Notes under the pieces: generated by a model
Database searches by the model: none
What the model was told of the DNA's origin: nothing
What the model saw: only the letters and a program-made list of their open reading frames with translations
Made by a program: the position numbers and the translations under genes
In this document: positions 19,822-28,703 of the stretch, in pieces
Numbering within the stretch: the first letter of the stretch is position 1
How the letters are laid out: every line of letters begins with the position of its first letter
Assembly (NCBI RefSeq): GCF_013410945.1
Contig: NZ_JACCCH010000001.1
Location: 2,170,001-2,234,000 of the forward strand
DNA from: Leifsonia sp. AK011
Lineage (GTDB): Bacteria; Actinomycetota; Actinomycetes; Actinomycetales; Microbacteriaceae
DNA length: 64,000 nt
Direction of reading: 5' to 3'

Positions 19822-20627
19822 CGCCACCCGGCCGACCTGAGCGCTGATCCAACACGCCTGACGATGCTGTGGTGGTCGTCGAGGTGACGGTTGACGACTC
19901 TCACCACAGTCCAACCAGCTCTCGTGAGTTGCTCGAGGCGAAGGATGTCTGCAGACACCTGCTCATCGGTGAGGTGATGTCGGCCGTCATACTCCACGAT
20001 GACCTTCCATGACTCGTACACGAGATCACCGAGCCTCAAGCGCTCCCCGGGCAGCGACACGATTGGGTTCACGGCTGGCTCGGGAAGTCCCCCTGAGACG
20101 AGGATGAGTCGCAACAGGGTCTCACGCGCCGAATCGCATCCCGTCCTCACGAGGGGCAGCGCAACCCGCAACGCGCGATTGCCGCGGTTACCGGCATGGC
20201 GTCCGATGGCTCTCTCCAGTTCGACCATCGTGAGGAGCGGGTCAACGCGCCGCACCAGGCTGTCGCCCGCGGCCACGAGTTCCCAGACCGAGAGTCGAGT
20301 TGAAAGAGCACGAAAGGCATCGAGGGGTGCCGTGACGGGAAGGCCAGCGCGCTCCACAATCGTCACTGTGCCCTCATCAGCGTGGTGACCGTTCACTCCC
20401 CTCATGCGCGCCGGTCGGGTGGAGCCGACGCTGGTGACATCCACCTCGCGCGCGAATTCGCACCACGGAGGCAGCCACATTCCCCATAGCACTGCTGCCG
20501 ACACGTGACTGATCGCGTGCCCCTCACGCAGTAGTGGAGCGTAGGCGTCGATCCGTTCTCGCTGGTTTCGGGGTTCACGCGCGGTGCGAACACCGCGGAA
20601 GGGCGCACTCGCCTTGTTCCTGGGCAC
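19815..20627 (-). CDS. DUF559 domain protein (Vsr/PD-(D/E)XK nuclease-like)
   Basis: About 270 residues. The N-terminal half has the AbiEi-like winged-helix appearance seen before many actinobacterial DUF559 domains (PFRGVRT, then HAISHVSAAVLWGMWLP). The C-terminal half is the endonuclease-like fold: LGDLVYESWKVIVEYDGRHH, then DILRLEQLTRAGWTVVRVVNRHL, with the acidic residues and His of the Vsr-like active site. The start is uncertain: GTG 20627 gives the family-like N terminus, while the open frame reaches a TTG at 20717 inside repeat copy 3. The gene is bracketed by repeat copies and its stop codon lies within one, suggesting it travels with them. Natural role unknown. Confidence 0.75.
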   Translation of the reverse strand: MPRNKASAPFRGVRTAREPRNQRERIDAYAPLLREGHAISHVSAAVLWGMWLPPWCEFAREVDVTSVGSTRPARMRGVNGHHADEGTVTIVERAGLPVTAPLDAFRALSTRLSVWELVAAGDSLVRRVDPLLTMVELERAIGRHAGNRGNRALRVALPLVRTGCDSARETLLRLILVSGGLPEPAVNPIVSLPGERLRLGDLVYESWKVIVEYDGRHHLTDEQVSADILRLEQLTRAGWTVVRVVNRHLDDHHSIVRRVGSALRSAGWRP

Positions 20628-20692
20628 GTGCCGAGCATCCGTCGTGCACCACCGTCGCGTGCGCAACTCACGCCCACTCGTGCACAACCTGC

Positions 20693-20763
20693 GCGAGAAG
20701 CCACCTGTTGACGACAACTACCGCACTGTGGCTGGAAGGTGGCTTTTCGCGGGGGTTTAGGGG
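20693..20763. repeat. Palindromic intergenic repeat, copy 3 (left arm shortened)
   Basis: The right arm (20739-20763) matches copy 2 over all 25 nt, with core GTGGCTTTTCGCGGGGG. The left arm keeps only GCGAGAAGCCAC (20693-20704); the CCCCC end is replaced by unrelated bases. It lies 10 nt after the era stop and immediately upstream of the DUF559 gene. The loop carries a short GTTG-acga-CAAC hairpin not found in the other copies. Confidence 0.88.
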
Positions 20764-20772
20764 CTGAGGGGG

Positions 20773-21666
20773 TCAGAACCCCAGCCGACCGAGTTGTTTC
20801 GCGTCGCGCTGCCACTCCTTGGCAACCTTCACGCGCAAGGAGAGATAGACCTGGCGGCCGAGCAGGCGCTCGATCTCGACGCGGGCACGGGAGCCGACAT
20901 CCTGCAGCCTCTCGCCCCCCTTGCCGATGATGATGCCCTTCTGACTGTCGCGCTCGACGAAGATGTTCGCGTAGATGTCGAGCAGGTCCTTGTCGTCGCG
21001 CTCGGTCATCTCATCGATCGTGACCGCGATCGAGTGGGGCAGTTCGTCCTGCACACCCTCGAGTGTTGCCTCGCGGATGAGCTCGGAGATGCGCGCCTGC
21101 TCCGACTCGTCGGTCACGGCATCATCCGGATACAGCGGGGGCGACTCCGGCATGAGAGCGATCAGTTCCCTGACCAGGATGTCGAGCTGCACGTCCTCGA
21201 GGGAGGAGATCGGGATCACCTGGTCCCACTCGCGAAGCTCACTCACGGCGAGGAGTTGTTCGGCGATGCGGGTGGGGTTCACGACGTCGACCTTCGTAAC
21301 GATCGCCACCTTGCGTGCCTTCGGAAACGCGTCGAGCTGCTCGTTGATGTACCGGTCACCGGGCCCGATCCTGTCGTCCGCAGGGACGCAGAAGCCAATG
21401 ACGTCCACCTCACCGAGGGTGTCGATGACGATGCTGTTGAGGCGCTCGCCGAGAAGCGTGCGCGGACGATGCATCCCCGGGGTGTCGACGATGACGAGTT
21501 GTCCGGTCGACGCGTGGACGATGCCGCGGATGGCACGGCGAGTGGTCTGCGGCTTGGACGAGGTGATCGCGACCTTCTCGCCGACCAGCGCGTTCGTGAG
21601 CGTCGACTTGCCCACGTTCGGACGCCCGACGAACGTCACGAACCCTGCCCGGTATGGCTCTGCCAT
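20773..21666 (-). CDS. era: GTPase Era
   Basis: Ras-like GTPase that binds the 3' end of 16S rRNA and acts in 30S maturation. The 297-residue product shows G1 GRPNVGKST, G2-region TSSKPQTTRRAIRGI, G3 DTPGMHRP, G4 TKVD and the C-terminal KH domain (IFVERDSQKGIIIGKGGERL, then RQVYLSLRVKVAKEWQRD). The start overlaps the upstream gene's stop by one base (TAATG). Last gene of the conserved hrcA-to-era operon. Confidence 0.97.
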   Translation of the reverse strand: MAEPYRAGFVTFVGRPNVGKSTLTNALVGEKVAITSSKPQTTRRAIRGIVHASTGQLVIVDTPGMHRPRTLLGERLNSIVIDTLGEVDVIGFCVPADDRIGPGDRYINEQLDAFPKARKVAIVTKVDVVNPTRIAEQLLAVSELREWDQVIPISSLEDVQLDILVRELIALMPESPPLYPDDAVTDESEQARISELIREATLEGVQDELPHSIAVTIDEMTERDDKDLLDIYANIFVERDSQKGIIIGKGGERLQDVGSRARVEIERLLGRQVYLSLRVKVAKEWQRDAKQLGRLGF

Positions 21667-22964
21667 TACTTCTCCTTGTCCGGTTCCGCGAAGGCGGATT
21701 CCGCCTCGATGAGAGCCTGGTCCCGCTCCACCAGAACGGTGGTGAGGCGGCGCCGGCGTCCCTCGGTGCGGTCTGCTGTGAGCACGAGGCCCGAATGGGC
21801 GGCGGACGATCCCTTGTCGGGCAGACGGCCGAGCGCCTTGGTGAGGAGGCCGCCGGCGGAGTCGACCTCGTCGTCCTCCAGCTCGATGCCGAAGAGATCG
21901 CCGAGCTCGTCGATGGGCAGGCGAGCACTCACGCGGTACCGTCCACCACCGAGGTCATCGATCTCCACGACGTCTCGGTCGTACTCGTCGGAGATGTCGC
22001 CGACGAGCTCCTCGATGAGATCCTCGAGAGTCACGAGGCCCGCGATTCCGCCGTACTCGTCGACGACCATGGCGAGATGCGTCGACTCGAGCTGCAGCTG
22101 GCGCAGCAGACTGTCGGCCTTCTGCGACTCGGGAACGAAGACGGCCGGGCGCGCCAGGGACGCGGCCGTGAGGGTCGCGGCATCCAGGGTGCGCTCGAAG
22201 ACCACACGCGTGACGTCCTTGAGGTAGAGCACGCCGAGGACCTCGTCGATGTCCTCGCCGATGACGGGAATCCGCGAGACCCCCTTGGAGAGGAACAGGG
22301 TCATCGCCGAGTCAGTGGACGCCTCCCCCGGGATCGTGACCATGTCGGTGCGGGGCACCATGACCTCGCGCACGACGGTGTCGCTGAACTCGAAGATGGA
22401 GTGGATGAGCTCGCGGTCGTCCTCCTCGATCACCTCGAGCTCGGTCGCCTCGTCCACCATGCTCAGGAGCTGCTCCTCGCTCGAGAAACTGGCCGTGCGG
22501 GGGCGCCCCGGCGTGACGCGGTTGCCGATGGCGACAAGAGCAGCCGCGAGTGGTCCGAGCGACACACGAATGGCACGCACAATGGGCGCGGCAAAGCGGA
22601 TGATGGGGCGGGCGTGAGCGCGACCGACACTGCGAGGGCTCGAACCGACGAGCACGAAGGATGTCGCGGTCATGATGCCGGCACTCAGCAGGAGAGCCCA
22701 CCACCAGTCGAACGTCGTCGCGAAGGCGAGTGTGACGAGTACCGCGGCCGTGGTCTCGGACACCACGCGCATGAAGTTCAACGCATTGATGTGGGCCCCG
22801 GGGTCCTGGGCGATCGCGATGAGGGATCGCTTCGATCGGCTCGTTGCGGCGATGTCCACGAGGTCCGACCGGCTCAGAACTCCGAGCGCCGCGTCAGCCG
22901 CAGCGAGGAGGCCACCGAAGACGACGAGCAGGACCGCCACCCCGATGAAGATTCCGATCATCAT
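21666..22964 (-). CDS. CNNM/CBS-domain membrane protein (hemolysin C/CorC family)
   Basis: The 432-residue product has an N-terminal DUF21/CNNM transmembrane domain of three to four segments (about 1-150) and a CBS pair (about 200-330: VREVMVPRTDMVTIPGEAS, then VLGVLYLKDVTR and VVDEYGGIAGLVTLEDLIEELVGDI). A C-terminal CorC_HlyC domain follows (about 345-420). Proteins of this type are linked to Mg2+ or Co2+ homeostasis; the hemolysin name is historical. It sits between ybeY and era, its usual place in actinobacteria, and starts 6 nt after the ybeY stop. Confidence 0.93.
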   Translation of the reverse strand: MMIGIFIGVAVLLVVFGGLLAAADAALGVLSRSDLVDIAATSRSKRSLIAIAQDPGAHINALNFMRVVSETTAAVLVTLAFATTFDWWWALLLSAGIMTATSFVLVGSSPRSVGRAHARPIIRFAAPIVRAIRVSLGPLAAALVAIGNRVTPGRPRTASFSSEEQLLSMVDEATELEVIEEDDRELIHSIFEFSDTVVREVMVPRTDMVTIPGEASTDSAMTLFLSKGVSRIPVIGEDIDEVLGVLYLKDVTRVVFERTLDAATLTAASLARPAVFVPESQKADSLLRQLQLESTHLAMVVDEYGGIAGLVTLEDLIEELVGDISDEYDRDVVEIDDLGGGRYRVSARLPIDELGDLFGIELEDDEVDSAGGLLTKALGRLPDKGSSAAHSGLVLTADRTEGRRRRLTTVLVERDQALIEAESAFAEPDKEK

Positions 22965-22970
22965 GGGCGA

Positions 22971-23432
22971 CTACCGTCGTCGTTCTTCGAGCGCGAAACC
23001 GACCAGAATGTCGCGCTGGATGCCGAACATCTCGCGTTCCTCCTCGGGCTCGGCGTGGTCGAACCCCAGCAGGTGAAGGATGCCGTGGGTCGTCAGCAGG
23101 AGCATCTCCTCGAGCGGTGAGTGGCCTGCGGCCTCCGCCTGGGCGATCGCGACCTGCGGGCACACGACGATGTCGCCGAGGAGGCCCGCCGGGGTCGGGT
23201 TGTCGTCGGAACCGGGGCGCAGCTCGTCCATCGGGAAGCTCAGCACGTCTGTCGGACCCGGCTCGTCCATCCACTGCACGTGGAGCTGCTCCATGGCGGC
23301 CTCGTCGACGAAGAGGATCGCCAGGTCGGCGTCGGGATGCACGTGCATCTGGTCGAGCGCGAAGACGGCGAGGCGCTGGATCGCCTGCTCGTCAACCTCA
23401 AGGCCGGACTCGTTGTTGATCTCAATCGACAC
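22971..23432 (-). CDS. ybeY: Endoribonuclease YbeY
   Basis: Single-strand-specific metalloendoribonuclease in 16S rRNA 3'-end maturation and ribosome quality control. The 153-residue product shows [21 protein letters not shown] and the Zn-binding signature [14 protein letters not shown] 23432 was chosen because homology begins at VSIEINNES and lies 4 nt after the phoH stop; the longer frame to 23540 overlaps phoH. Confidence 0.95.
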   Translation of the reverse strand: MSIEINNESGLEVDEQAIQRLAVFALDQMHVHPDADLAILFVDEAAMEQLHVQWMDEPGPTDVLSFPMDELRPGSDDNPTPAGLLGDIVVCPQVAIAQAEAAGHSPLEEMLLLTTHGILHLLGFDHAEPEEEREMFGIQRDILVGFALEERRR

Positions 23433-23436
23433 GCTG

Positions 23437-24462
23437 CTACCTCGGGCCCTTTCGGCCGTTCTGGCCCTTGTCACGGTTCTCGTTGCGGCGGAACTTCTCG
23501 AGCTGCTTCTCCGCGTCGTACGCGGTGTACGCGTCGACAATCTGGCCGACGAGCGTATGGCGCACGACGTCGGCGCTCGTGAGTCGCGCGAAGTGGATGT
23601 CGTCGATGGACGACAGCACCTTCGTCACGAGCTGCAGACCGCTCGCACCTGCGGGCAGGTCCACCTGGGTGATGTCGCCGGTGACGACCATCTTGGAGCC
23701 GAACCCGAGGCGGGTGAGGAACATCTTCATCTGCTCTGGCGTGGTGTTCTGCGCCTCATCCAGCACGATGAATGAGTTGTTGAGGGTACGACCGCGCATG
23801 TAGGCGAGCGGAGCGACCTCGACGGTCCCGCTCGCGAGGAGCTTGGGAACCAGCTCCGGGTCCATCATCTCGTTGAGCGCGTCGTACAGCGGTCGGAGGT
23901 AGGGGTCGATCTTGTCGGTGAGCGAGCCGGGCAGGAATCCGAGTCGCTCGCCCGCCTCGATGGCGGGACGGCTCAGGATGATGCGGTCGACCTCCTTGCG
24001 CTGCAGCGCCTGCACGGCCTTTGCCATCGCCAGGTACGTCTTACCGGTTCCGGCCGGACCGATCCCGAACACGATCGTGTTCTCGTCGATCGCGTCGACG
24101 TACTCCTTCTGGCCGAGCGTCTTCGGTCGGATGCTCTTGCCCCGACTCGTCAGGATCGCCTGGCTCAACAGCTCCGCAGGGCTCCCCGACTTCGAGTCGA
24201 GGATGCGAGCCGACGAGGTCACCTCGACCGGCCCGAGATCCTGCCCGCCTCGCACCATCTGCACGAGTTCGTCGACGAGGGCGCGCGCTGCATCCACCTT
24301 CGCCGGGTCGCCGGAGAGGGTGATGTGGTTGCCGCGCACGAGCACGTCGACGCCCGGGTACTGGCCTTCGATGGTCGACAACAGGCGGTCCTGAGGGCCG
24401 AGCAATCGCACCATTGCGACCCCGTCGACCTCGATCTCGACTCGATAGTCGTTGTCTGGCAC
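23437..24462 (-). CDS. phoH: PhoH family ATPase
   Basis: The 341-residue product has an N-terminal KH-like segment ([15 protein letters not shown]) and a PhoH ATPase core: Walker [28 protein letters not shown], Walker [16 protein letters not shown] and [14 protein letters not shown]. Associated in other bacteria with RNA metabolism alongside YbeY. Two GTG starts are possible: 24501 overlaps the HIT gene by 35 nt; 24462 begins just after the HIT stop and matches where family homology begins, so it is preferred without a clear RBS. Confidence 0.92.
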   Translation of the reverse strand: MPDNDYRVEIEVDGVAMVRLLGPQDRLLSTIEGQYPGVDVLVRGNHITLSGDPAKVDAARALVDELVQMVRGGQDLGPVEVTSSARILDSKSGSPAELLSQAILTSRGKSIRPKTLGQKEYVDAIDENTIVFGIGPAGTGKTYLAMAKAVQALQRKEVDRIILSRPAIEAGERLGFLPGSLTDKIDPYLRPLYDALNEMMDPELVPKLLASGTVEVAPLAYMRGRTLNNSFIVLDEAQNTTPEQMKMFLTRLGFGSKMVVTGDITQVDLPAGASGLQLVTKVLSSIDDIHFARLTSADVVRHTLVGQIVDAYTAYDAEKQLEKFRRNENRDKGQNGRKGPR

Positions 24463-24466
24463 TTCG

Positions 24467-24817
24467 CTACTGGGCAAGGGTTCCTTCCTCGAGCCCGCCA
24501 CCCAGCACGTGGGCGTGGACGTGGAAAACAGTCTGGCCAGCGGCCTGGCCGGTGTTGAAGATCAAACGGTACTCGCCGCCGGCGTACTCGTCGGCGAGGT
24601 TCTGGGCAACGCTGACGATCGTCGCCAGCAGTGCGGGGTCACCGGCGGCGAGCTCGGTGACGTTCGCGTACTCGGCCGTCTTGGGCACAACGAGGATGTG
24701 CACGGGCGCCTTGGGGGCGATGTCGCGGAACGCGATGACATCGTCGCTCTCGAACACGATGTCGGCAGGGATCTCCCGGTCGACGATGCGAGTGAAGATC
24801 GAGGGTGATTCGGTCAT
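24467..24817 (-). CDS. HIT family nucleotide-binding protein (HINT-like)
   Basis: The 116-residue product has the histidine-triad motif HVHAHVLGG near the C terminus, preceded by IFTRIVDREIPADIVFESD and APVHILVVPK. HINT-like proteins hydrolyse adenosine phosphoramidates and related AMP conjugates. ATG 24817 is supported by TAAGCT 7 nt upstream; the longer frame would overlap the rsmE 3' end. Lies between rsmE and phoH, the usual actinobacterial order. Confidence 0.93.
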   Translation of the reverse strand: MTESPSIFTRIVDREIPADIVFESDDVIAFRDIAPKAPVHILVVPKTAEYANVTELAAGDPALLATIVSVAQNLADEYAGGEYRLIFNTGQAAGQTVFHVHAHVLGGGLEEGTLAQ

Positions 24818-24824
24818 ACCCTCA

Positions 24825-24830
24825 AGCTTA
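24825..24830 (-). promoter_or_regulatory. Internal -10 before the HIT gene
   Basis: Minus-strand TAAGCT with 7 nt to ATG 24817. It would give the HIT-phoH-ybeY-CBS-era part its own promoter inside the heat-shock operon. Confidence 0.4.
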
Positions 24831-24867
24831 ATGGCGGGCTCGGACTTCACACCGGGGGTGACCGCGA

Positions 24868-25596
24868 TCACCAACGACCGAGGAGGACGTTGAGTGCGCC
24901 CAGGGCGGCGGGTCCCGCTGTCGACGTGCGGAGCACCTCGGTGCCGAGCCGCACCGATTCGGCGCCGGCATTCTCGAGAACCTCGCGCTCCTGCGGCGAG
25001 ATTCCGCCCTCCGGTCCCACGACAAGGATCAGGTCCCGGCCATCGAAGTCGAGGGAACCCAGGGCCGTTTCAGCGGTGGGCTCGAGCACGAGCATCCGTG
25101 CCCCCGAGGCGAAGGCGGCGAGCTGGCGGGTCGTGGCAATGTCGAGCACGTCCGGTACCCACGCGCGGAGGGACTGCTTGCTGGCCTCCCGAACGATGGC
25201 AGTCCAGCGATCACGGCCCTTCGCGACCTTGGCGCCCTCCCAGCGCGAGATGCTGCGGGAGGCCTGCCACGGGATGACGCCATCCACGCCGAGTTCGGTC
25301 GCCGCCTGTACCGCGAGCTCATCGCGATCGCCCTTCGCGAGCGCCTGGGCGAGGAAGATCGCGGGCTCCCGCCTCGGGTGCTCCGAGACCTCCTCGACCA
25401 CGAGCACCAACTCGGCGGGCTGGGCGCTCTCGATCGTGCCTGTCACAACGAGACCTGCTCCGTTGCCCACGCTGATCGACTCGCCAGCCGACTGGCGGCT
25501 GACGGTCACGGCGTGACGAGCCTCTGATCCGGAGAGCGAGACGCGCTCCCCGACCTGGGGAGGCGTGAGTGCCTCATCCAGGTAGAAGTGCGCCAC
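24868..25596 (-). CDS. rsmE: 16S rRNA (uracil1498-N3)-methyltransferase
   Basis: SPOUT-class methyltransferase using SAM. The 242-residue product has the N-terminal PUA-like domain (MAHFYLDEALTPPQVGERV; LSGSEARHAVTVSR), then the knotted catalytic domain with LVVGPEGGISPQE and VRLGTEVLRTSTAGPAAL, which form the SAM pocket. GTG start. Follows dnaJ by 15 nt. Confidence 0.95.
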   Translation of the reverse strand: MAHFYLDEALTPPQVGERVSLSGSEARHAVTVSRQSAGESISVGNGAGLVVTGTIESAQPAELVLVVEEVSEHPRREPAIFLAQALAKGDRDELAVQAATELGVDGVIPWQASRSISRWEGAKVAKGRDRWTAIVREASKQSLRAWVPDVLDIATTRQLAAFASGARMLVLEPTAETALGSLDFDGRDLILVVGPEGGISPQEREVLENAGAESVRLGTEVLRTSTAGPAALGALNVLLGRW

Positions 25597-25611
25597 GTCA
25601 GAACCTCACGC

Positions 25612-26712
25612 TCAGAGACCGAGGAAGCGGTCGCGCAACTTGGCGAAGAGACCCTGCTGAAAGTGCGACAGGGTGGGCGGAGTCTGCTTGCGCGCGCCCG
25701 CGAGCTGGCGGACCAGATCCTGCTCCTTCGAGTTCAGCTTCGTGGGCGTGACCACCTGGATGCCGATCCGCAGGTCGCCACGGCCACTCCCCCGCAGGCG
25801 CGTGACGCCACGGTCCTTGACCGTGATGACCTCCGCACTCTGTGTGCCAGGGCGGACCTCGAAGTCGATGTCGCCGTCGAGGCCCTTGAGGGTCGTGTGA
25901 GTACCGAGGATGGCATCCGTCATCTGCACCTCGACAGTGGCCAGGAGGTCGTCACCCTGGCGGCTGAACGTGTCGTGGTGGCGCACCTTGATCTCGAGGA
26001 AGAGGTCGCCGGCGGGCCCACCGGCCGGGCCGACCTCGCCCTGGCCGGGCATCTGTAGCCGCAGGCCGGTGTCGACGCCCGCGGGGATGTCGACCGGAAT
26101 CGTGCGCGCTGCGCGCACGCGCCCCTGGCCGGCACACGTGGGGCATGGCTCGGGGATGACGGTGCCGTAGCCACGGCAGGTGCCGCAGGGGTTCGAGGTG
26201 ACGACGTTGCCGAGGAGGCTGCGCATGGTGCGCTGGATCTGCCCGGAGCCGCCGCAGATGTCGCAGCGCACCGGGGAGGTACCGGGCGCGCAGCAGGAAC
26301 CGTCACAGGTCGGACAGATGACGGCGGTGTTGACCTCGAGATCGCGCTTCGTGCCGAAGATGACCTCGTCGAGATCCACCTCCACGCGCACGAGGCCGTC
26401 CTGGCCGCGTTCACGACGGGACCGGGGCCCGGTCGTGCGCTGCCCAGCACCGAAGAAGGTCTCGAAGATGTCGCCGAACCCGCCGAACCCTGCGCCGCCG
26501 AATCCCGCCTGGGGACCGAGGTCGTACTGCTGGCGTTCCTGGGGGTCGCTGAGCACGTCATAGGCGTGCGTCACCTGCTTGAACCGTTCGGATGCCTCGG
26601 CACTCGGGTTCACGTCGGGGTGGAGTTCCCGTGCGAGCCGCCGATAAGCCTTCTTGATCTCCTCGGCGCTCGCTGTACGTTCAACGCCGAGCACCTCGTA
26701 ATGGTCTGCCAC
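25612..26712 (-). CDS. dnaJ: Chaperone DnaJ (HrcA-linked paralogue)
   Basis: The 366-residue type I J-protein has a J domain ([20 protein letters not shown], with HPDVN carrying the HPD motif), a G/F region (about 68-110), four Cys repeats and a C-terminal substrate-binding domain. The zinc repeats are [24 protein letters not shown] and CPTCAGQG; the first deviates from CxxCxGxG at its last position. GTG start. Pairing with hrcA identifies it as the DnaJ2-type copy found in actinobacteria, distinct from the one in the dnaK operon. Confidence 0.96.
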   Translation of the reverse strand: MADHYEVLGVERTASAEEIKKAYRRLARELHPDVNPSAEASERFKQVTHAYDVLSDPQERQQYDLGPQAGFGGAGFGGFGDIFETFFGAGQRTTGPRSRRERGQDGLVRVEVDLDEVIFGTKRDLEVNTAVICPTCDGSCCAPGTSPVRCDICGGSGQIQRTMRSLLGNVVTSNPCGTCRGYGTVIPEPCPTCAGQGRVRAARTIPVDIPAGVDTGLRLQMPGQGEVGPAGGPAGDLFLEIKVRHHDTFSRQGDDLLATVEVQMTDAILGTHTTLKGLDGDIDFEVRPGTQSAEVITVKDRGVTRLRGSGRGDLRIGIQVVTPTKLNSKEQDLVRQLAGARKQTPPTLSHFQQGLFAKLRDRFLGL

Positions 26713-26740
26713 TGTGTCCGTTCTTCGTCGTTCCGCTTGT

Positions 26741-27763
26741 CTAGTCTTCGTCGAGCAGTCGCGAGAGGTAGCGCGCTACCGCGCGAACCGCTGCCATGTT
26801 GTTGGAGTAGTCCATCCGTGTGGGCCCGAGCACGCCGAGACGCGCGATGCTGCCGCCCGACGACGAGTACTCGCTCGTGACCACCGAGGTCTCCTCCAGG
26901 CCGAAGCTCTCGTTCTCGCGCCCGATGCTGGCCGTCACTCCGCCGCTCTCCACCTGTATCTCGCCGAACAGCCTCAGCAGGGTCACCTGCTCCTCGATCG
27001 CCTCGAGCACGGGGTAGATGGAACCGGAGAAGTCCTCCTCGGTACGCGCCAGGTTGGCCGCACCCGCCATGACCAGCTTGTCCTGGCGGTTGGCCAGCAC
27101 CTGTTCGACGAGGCTCGTGGTGACCTCGCTGACGAGGGGGCGACGCTCGGGAGGATAGTCGGCTGCGAGGGTGGCCAGCCTGGCCGCGGCATCCGTGAGC
27201 CCCAGCCCCACCAGAACCGAGTTGAGGCGGGTGCGCAGGTCGGCGAGTTCCGTCTCGGCAACGGGGCGGGAGAGGTCGACGAGACGCTGCTCCACCCGGC
27301 CGGAATCCGTGATGAACACCGTCATGATGCGCGTCGGAGTGAGGGGAACCAACTCGATATGACGTACGCGGGATGTCGCGAGCGACGGGTACTGCACGAG
27401 TGCGACCTGGTTCGTGAGCTGCGAGAGCAGACGAACCGTGCGGGCCAGCACGTCGTCGAGGTCATTGGACTGGCCGAGGAACGTCTCGATCGCGTGACGC
27501 TGAGCCGAGGACAGGGGTCGGAGATCTGCGAGCTGGTTGACGAAGACCCGGTAGCCCTTGTCGGTCGGAACTCGGCCGGAGGAGGTGTGGGGGGCGGAGA
27601 TGAGCTCCTCATCCTCGAGGAGGGCCATGTCATTGCGGATCGTCGCCGCGGAGACGCCGAAGGAGTGCCGATCGACGATCGACTTCGAGCCCACAGGCTC
27701 GCGCGAGGCGACGTAGTCCTGCACGATGACACGCAACACCTCGAGACCGCGCTCCGAAACCAT
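26741..27763 (-). CDS. hrcA: Heat-inducible transcription repressor HrcA
   Basis: Represses class I heat-shock genes by binding CIRCE. The 340-residue product starts [20 protein letters not shown], with the winged-helix segment [20 protein letters not shown] and [16 protein letters not shown]. The GAF-like domain follows, then the conserved C-terminal [22 protein letters not shown]. The start was decided by an excellent RBS (AGGAGG) 7 nt upstream; a long frame extension upstream lies in antisense to the DUF4870 gene. A CIRCE element 15 nt upstream implies autoregulation of hrcA-dnaJ. Confidence 0.96.
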   Translation of the reverse strand: MVSERGLEVLRVIVQDYVASREPVGSKSIVDRHSFGVSAATIRNDMALLEDEELISAPHTSSGRVPTDKGYRVFVNQLADLRPLSSAQRHAIETFLGQSNDLDDVLARTVRLLSQLTNQVALVQYPSLATSRVRHIELVPLTPTRIMTVFITDSGRVEQRLVDLSRPVAETELADLRTRLNSVLVGLGLTDAAARLATLAADYPPERRPLVSEVTTSLVEQVLANRQDKLVMAGAANLARTEEDFSGSIYPVLEAIEEQVTLLRLFGEIQVESGGVTASIGRENESFGLEETSVVTSEYSSSGGSIARLGVLGPTRMDYSNNMAAVRAVARYLSRLLDED

Positions 27764-27777
27764 CTCACCGCCTCCTG

Positions 27778-27804
27778 TTGGCACTCCGGGAACCTGACTG
27801 CCAA
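27778..27804. promoter_or_regulatory. CIRCE operator (HrcA binding site)
   Basis: TTGGCACTC, 9 nt, GACTGCCAA: a 9-9-9 inverted repeat with one mismatched position. Actinobacterial CIRCE is close to YTGGCACTC-N9-GAGTGCCAR. It lies between the candidate -10 and the hrcA RBS. Confidence 0.88.
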
Positions 27805-27809
27805 TTGTA
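27804..27809 (-). promoter_or_regulatory. Candidate -10 of hrcA-dnaJ
   Basis: Minus-strand TACAAT abuts the CIRCE element, so HrcA bound to CIRCE would cover the transcript start. The -35 is not recognisable. Confidence 0.5.
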
Positions 27810-27899
27810 TCGCCGCATTGCGCCAGGATCGTTGCAGCGCCGGGCGTGGGGGCGCTACCTTGTGCACACAACCTCTTCACAGGAAAGGCCAACATAGCC

Positions 27900-28268
27900 A
27901 TGACCGACCAGACTCCTCCCCCCGCAGCGCCCGCCCCCGCGGCGCCGCTCACCCCCGCAGAGGACAAGCAGTGGGCGTCGTTCGCCCACCTCGGCGGCAT
28001 CCTCGGTTTCCTTCCCTCGCTCATCATCTGGCTCGTGTTCAAGGACCGCGGTGAGAAGACCAACGTCGAGGCCAAGGAAGCGCTGAACTTCCAGATCACG
28101 ATCCTCTTCGGCTACATCGCGGGCAGCATCCTGTCCGTCGTCTTCATCGGCATCTTCATCTGGCTCGCGGCGGCAGTCGTGTCGATCATCTTCTCGATCA
28201 TCGGCTTCATGAAGGTCAACGAGGGTGGCAGCTACCGCTACCCCTTCGCGATCCGCCTCATCAAGTAG
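27900..28268 (+). CDS. DUF4870 membrane protein (first of two)
   Basis: The 122-residue product has a proline/alanine-rich N terminus, then the DUF4870 core: QWASFAHLGGILGFLPSLIIWLVFKDRG, split by me as a first membrane segment, and EALNFQITILFGYI, followed by two more hydrophobic segments and a short basic end. RBS AGGAAAGG is upstream of ATG 27900; the frame is open further upstream but without family similarity. Function unknown. A paralogue follows 57 nt downstream. Confidence 0.85.
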   Translation: MTDQTPPPAAPAPAAPLTPAEDKQWASFAHLGGILGFLPSLIIWLVFKDRGEKTNVEAKEALNFQITILFGYIAGSILSVVFIGIFIWLAAAVVSIIFSIIGFMKVNEGGSYRYPFAIRLIK

Positions 28269-28280
28269 CCGTGACGCACG

Positions 28281-28316
28281 CATGCCCGGTACCGCTGGTG
28301 CCGGGCATGTTGCTTT
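28281..28316 (+). terminator. Rho-independent-like terminator between the DUF4870 genes
   Basis: CATGCCCGG (28281-28289) pairs with CCGGGCATG (28301-28309), followed by TTGCTTT. It lies 12 nt after the first gene's stop. Confidence 0.7.
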
Positions 28317-28325
28317 AATGGGCAC

Positions 28326-28700
28326 ATGTCCGAGACCACGCCGCCCCCCGCCAACCCGTACCAGACGGTCCAGCCCATGAGCCCGAGCGACGAGAAGCTC
28401 TGGGCCACGCTCATCCACATCGGAGGCATCCTCTTCGGGTTCCTCCCCGCACTCATCGGCTACCTGGTCCTGAAGGACCGGGGTCCGTTCATCCGCGCCC
28501 ACACCGCGACTGCCCTCAACTTCCAGCTGACCATCCTGATCGCCTACGCGGTCGGTGGCATCACGTCGCTGATCCTGGTCGGGCTGCTCGTGCTCGCTGC
28601 AGCGTGGGTCGCGACCATCGTGTTCGGCATCATCGCCGCGATCGCCGCCAATGCTGGCCAGCCCTACGTCTACCCGCTGAGCATCAAGTTCGTCAGCTGA
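28326..28700 (+). CDS. DUF4870 membrane protein (second of two)
   Basis: The 124-residue paralogue of the preceding gene shows LWATLIHIGGILFGFLPALIGYLVLKDRG in two parts and TATALNFQLTILIAYAVGG, then two hydrophobic segments. TTTAAT stands 6 nt before the ATG, the spacing of a leaderless start. Ends 3 nt before the convergent hemW stop. Function unknown. Confidence 0.85.
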   Translation: MSETTPPPANPYQTVQPMSPSDEKLWATLIHIGGILFGFLPALIGYLVLKDRGPFIRAHTATALNFQLTILIAYAVGGITSLILVGLLVLAAAWVATIVFGIIAAIAANAGQPYVYPLSIKFVS

Positions 28701-28703
28701 CGA

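Noticed and set aside
19637-19855. N-terminal extension of the histidine kinase through repeat copy 2
   Set aside because: The frame is open by chance across the repeat; the -10 at 19643-19648 and homology both place the start at 19636.
19738-20763. Insertion sequence or transposase at the DUF559 locus
   Set aside because: No DDE, HUH or serine recombinase motif is present, and no target-site duplication is visible. The repeat-bracketed nuclease is reported as a separate hypothesis.
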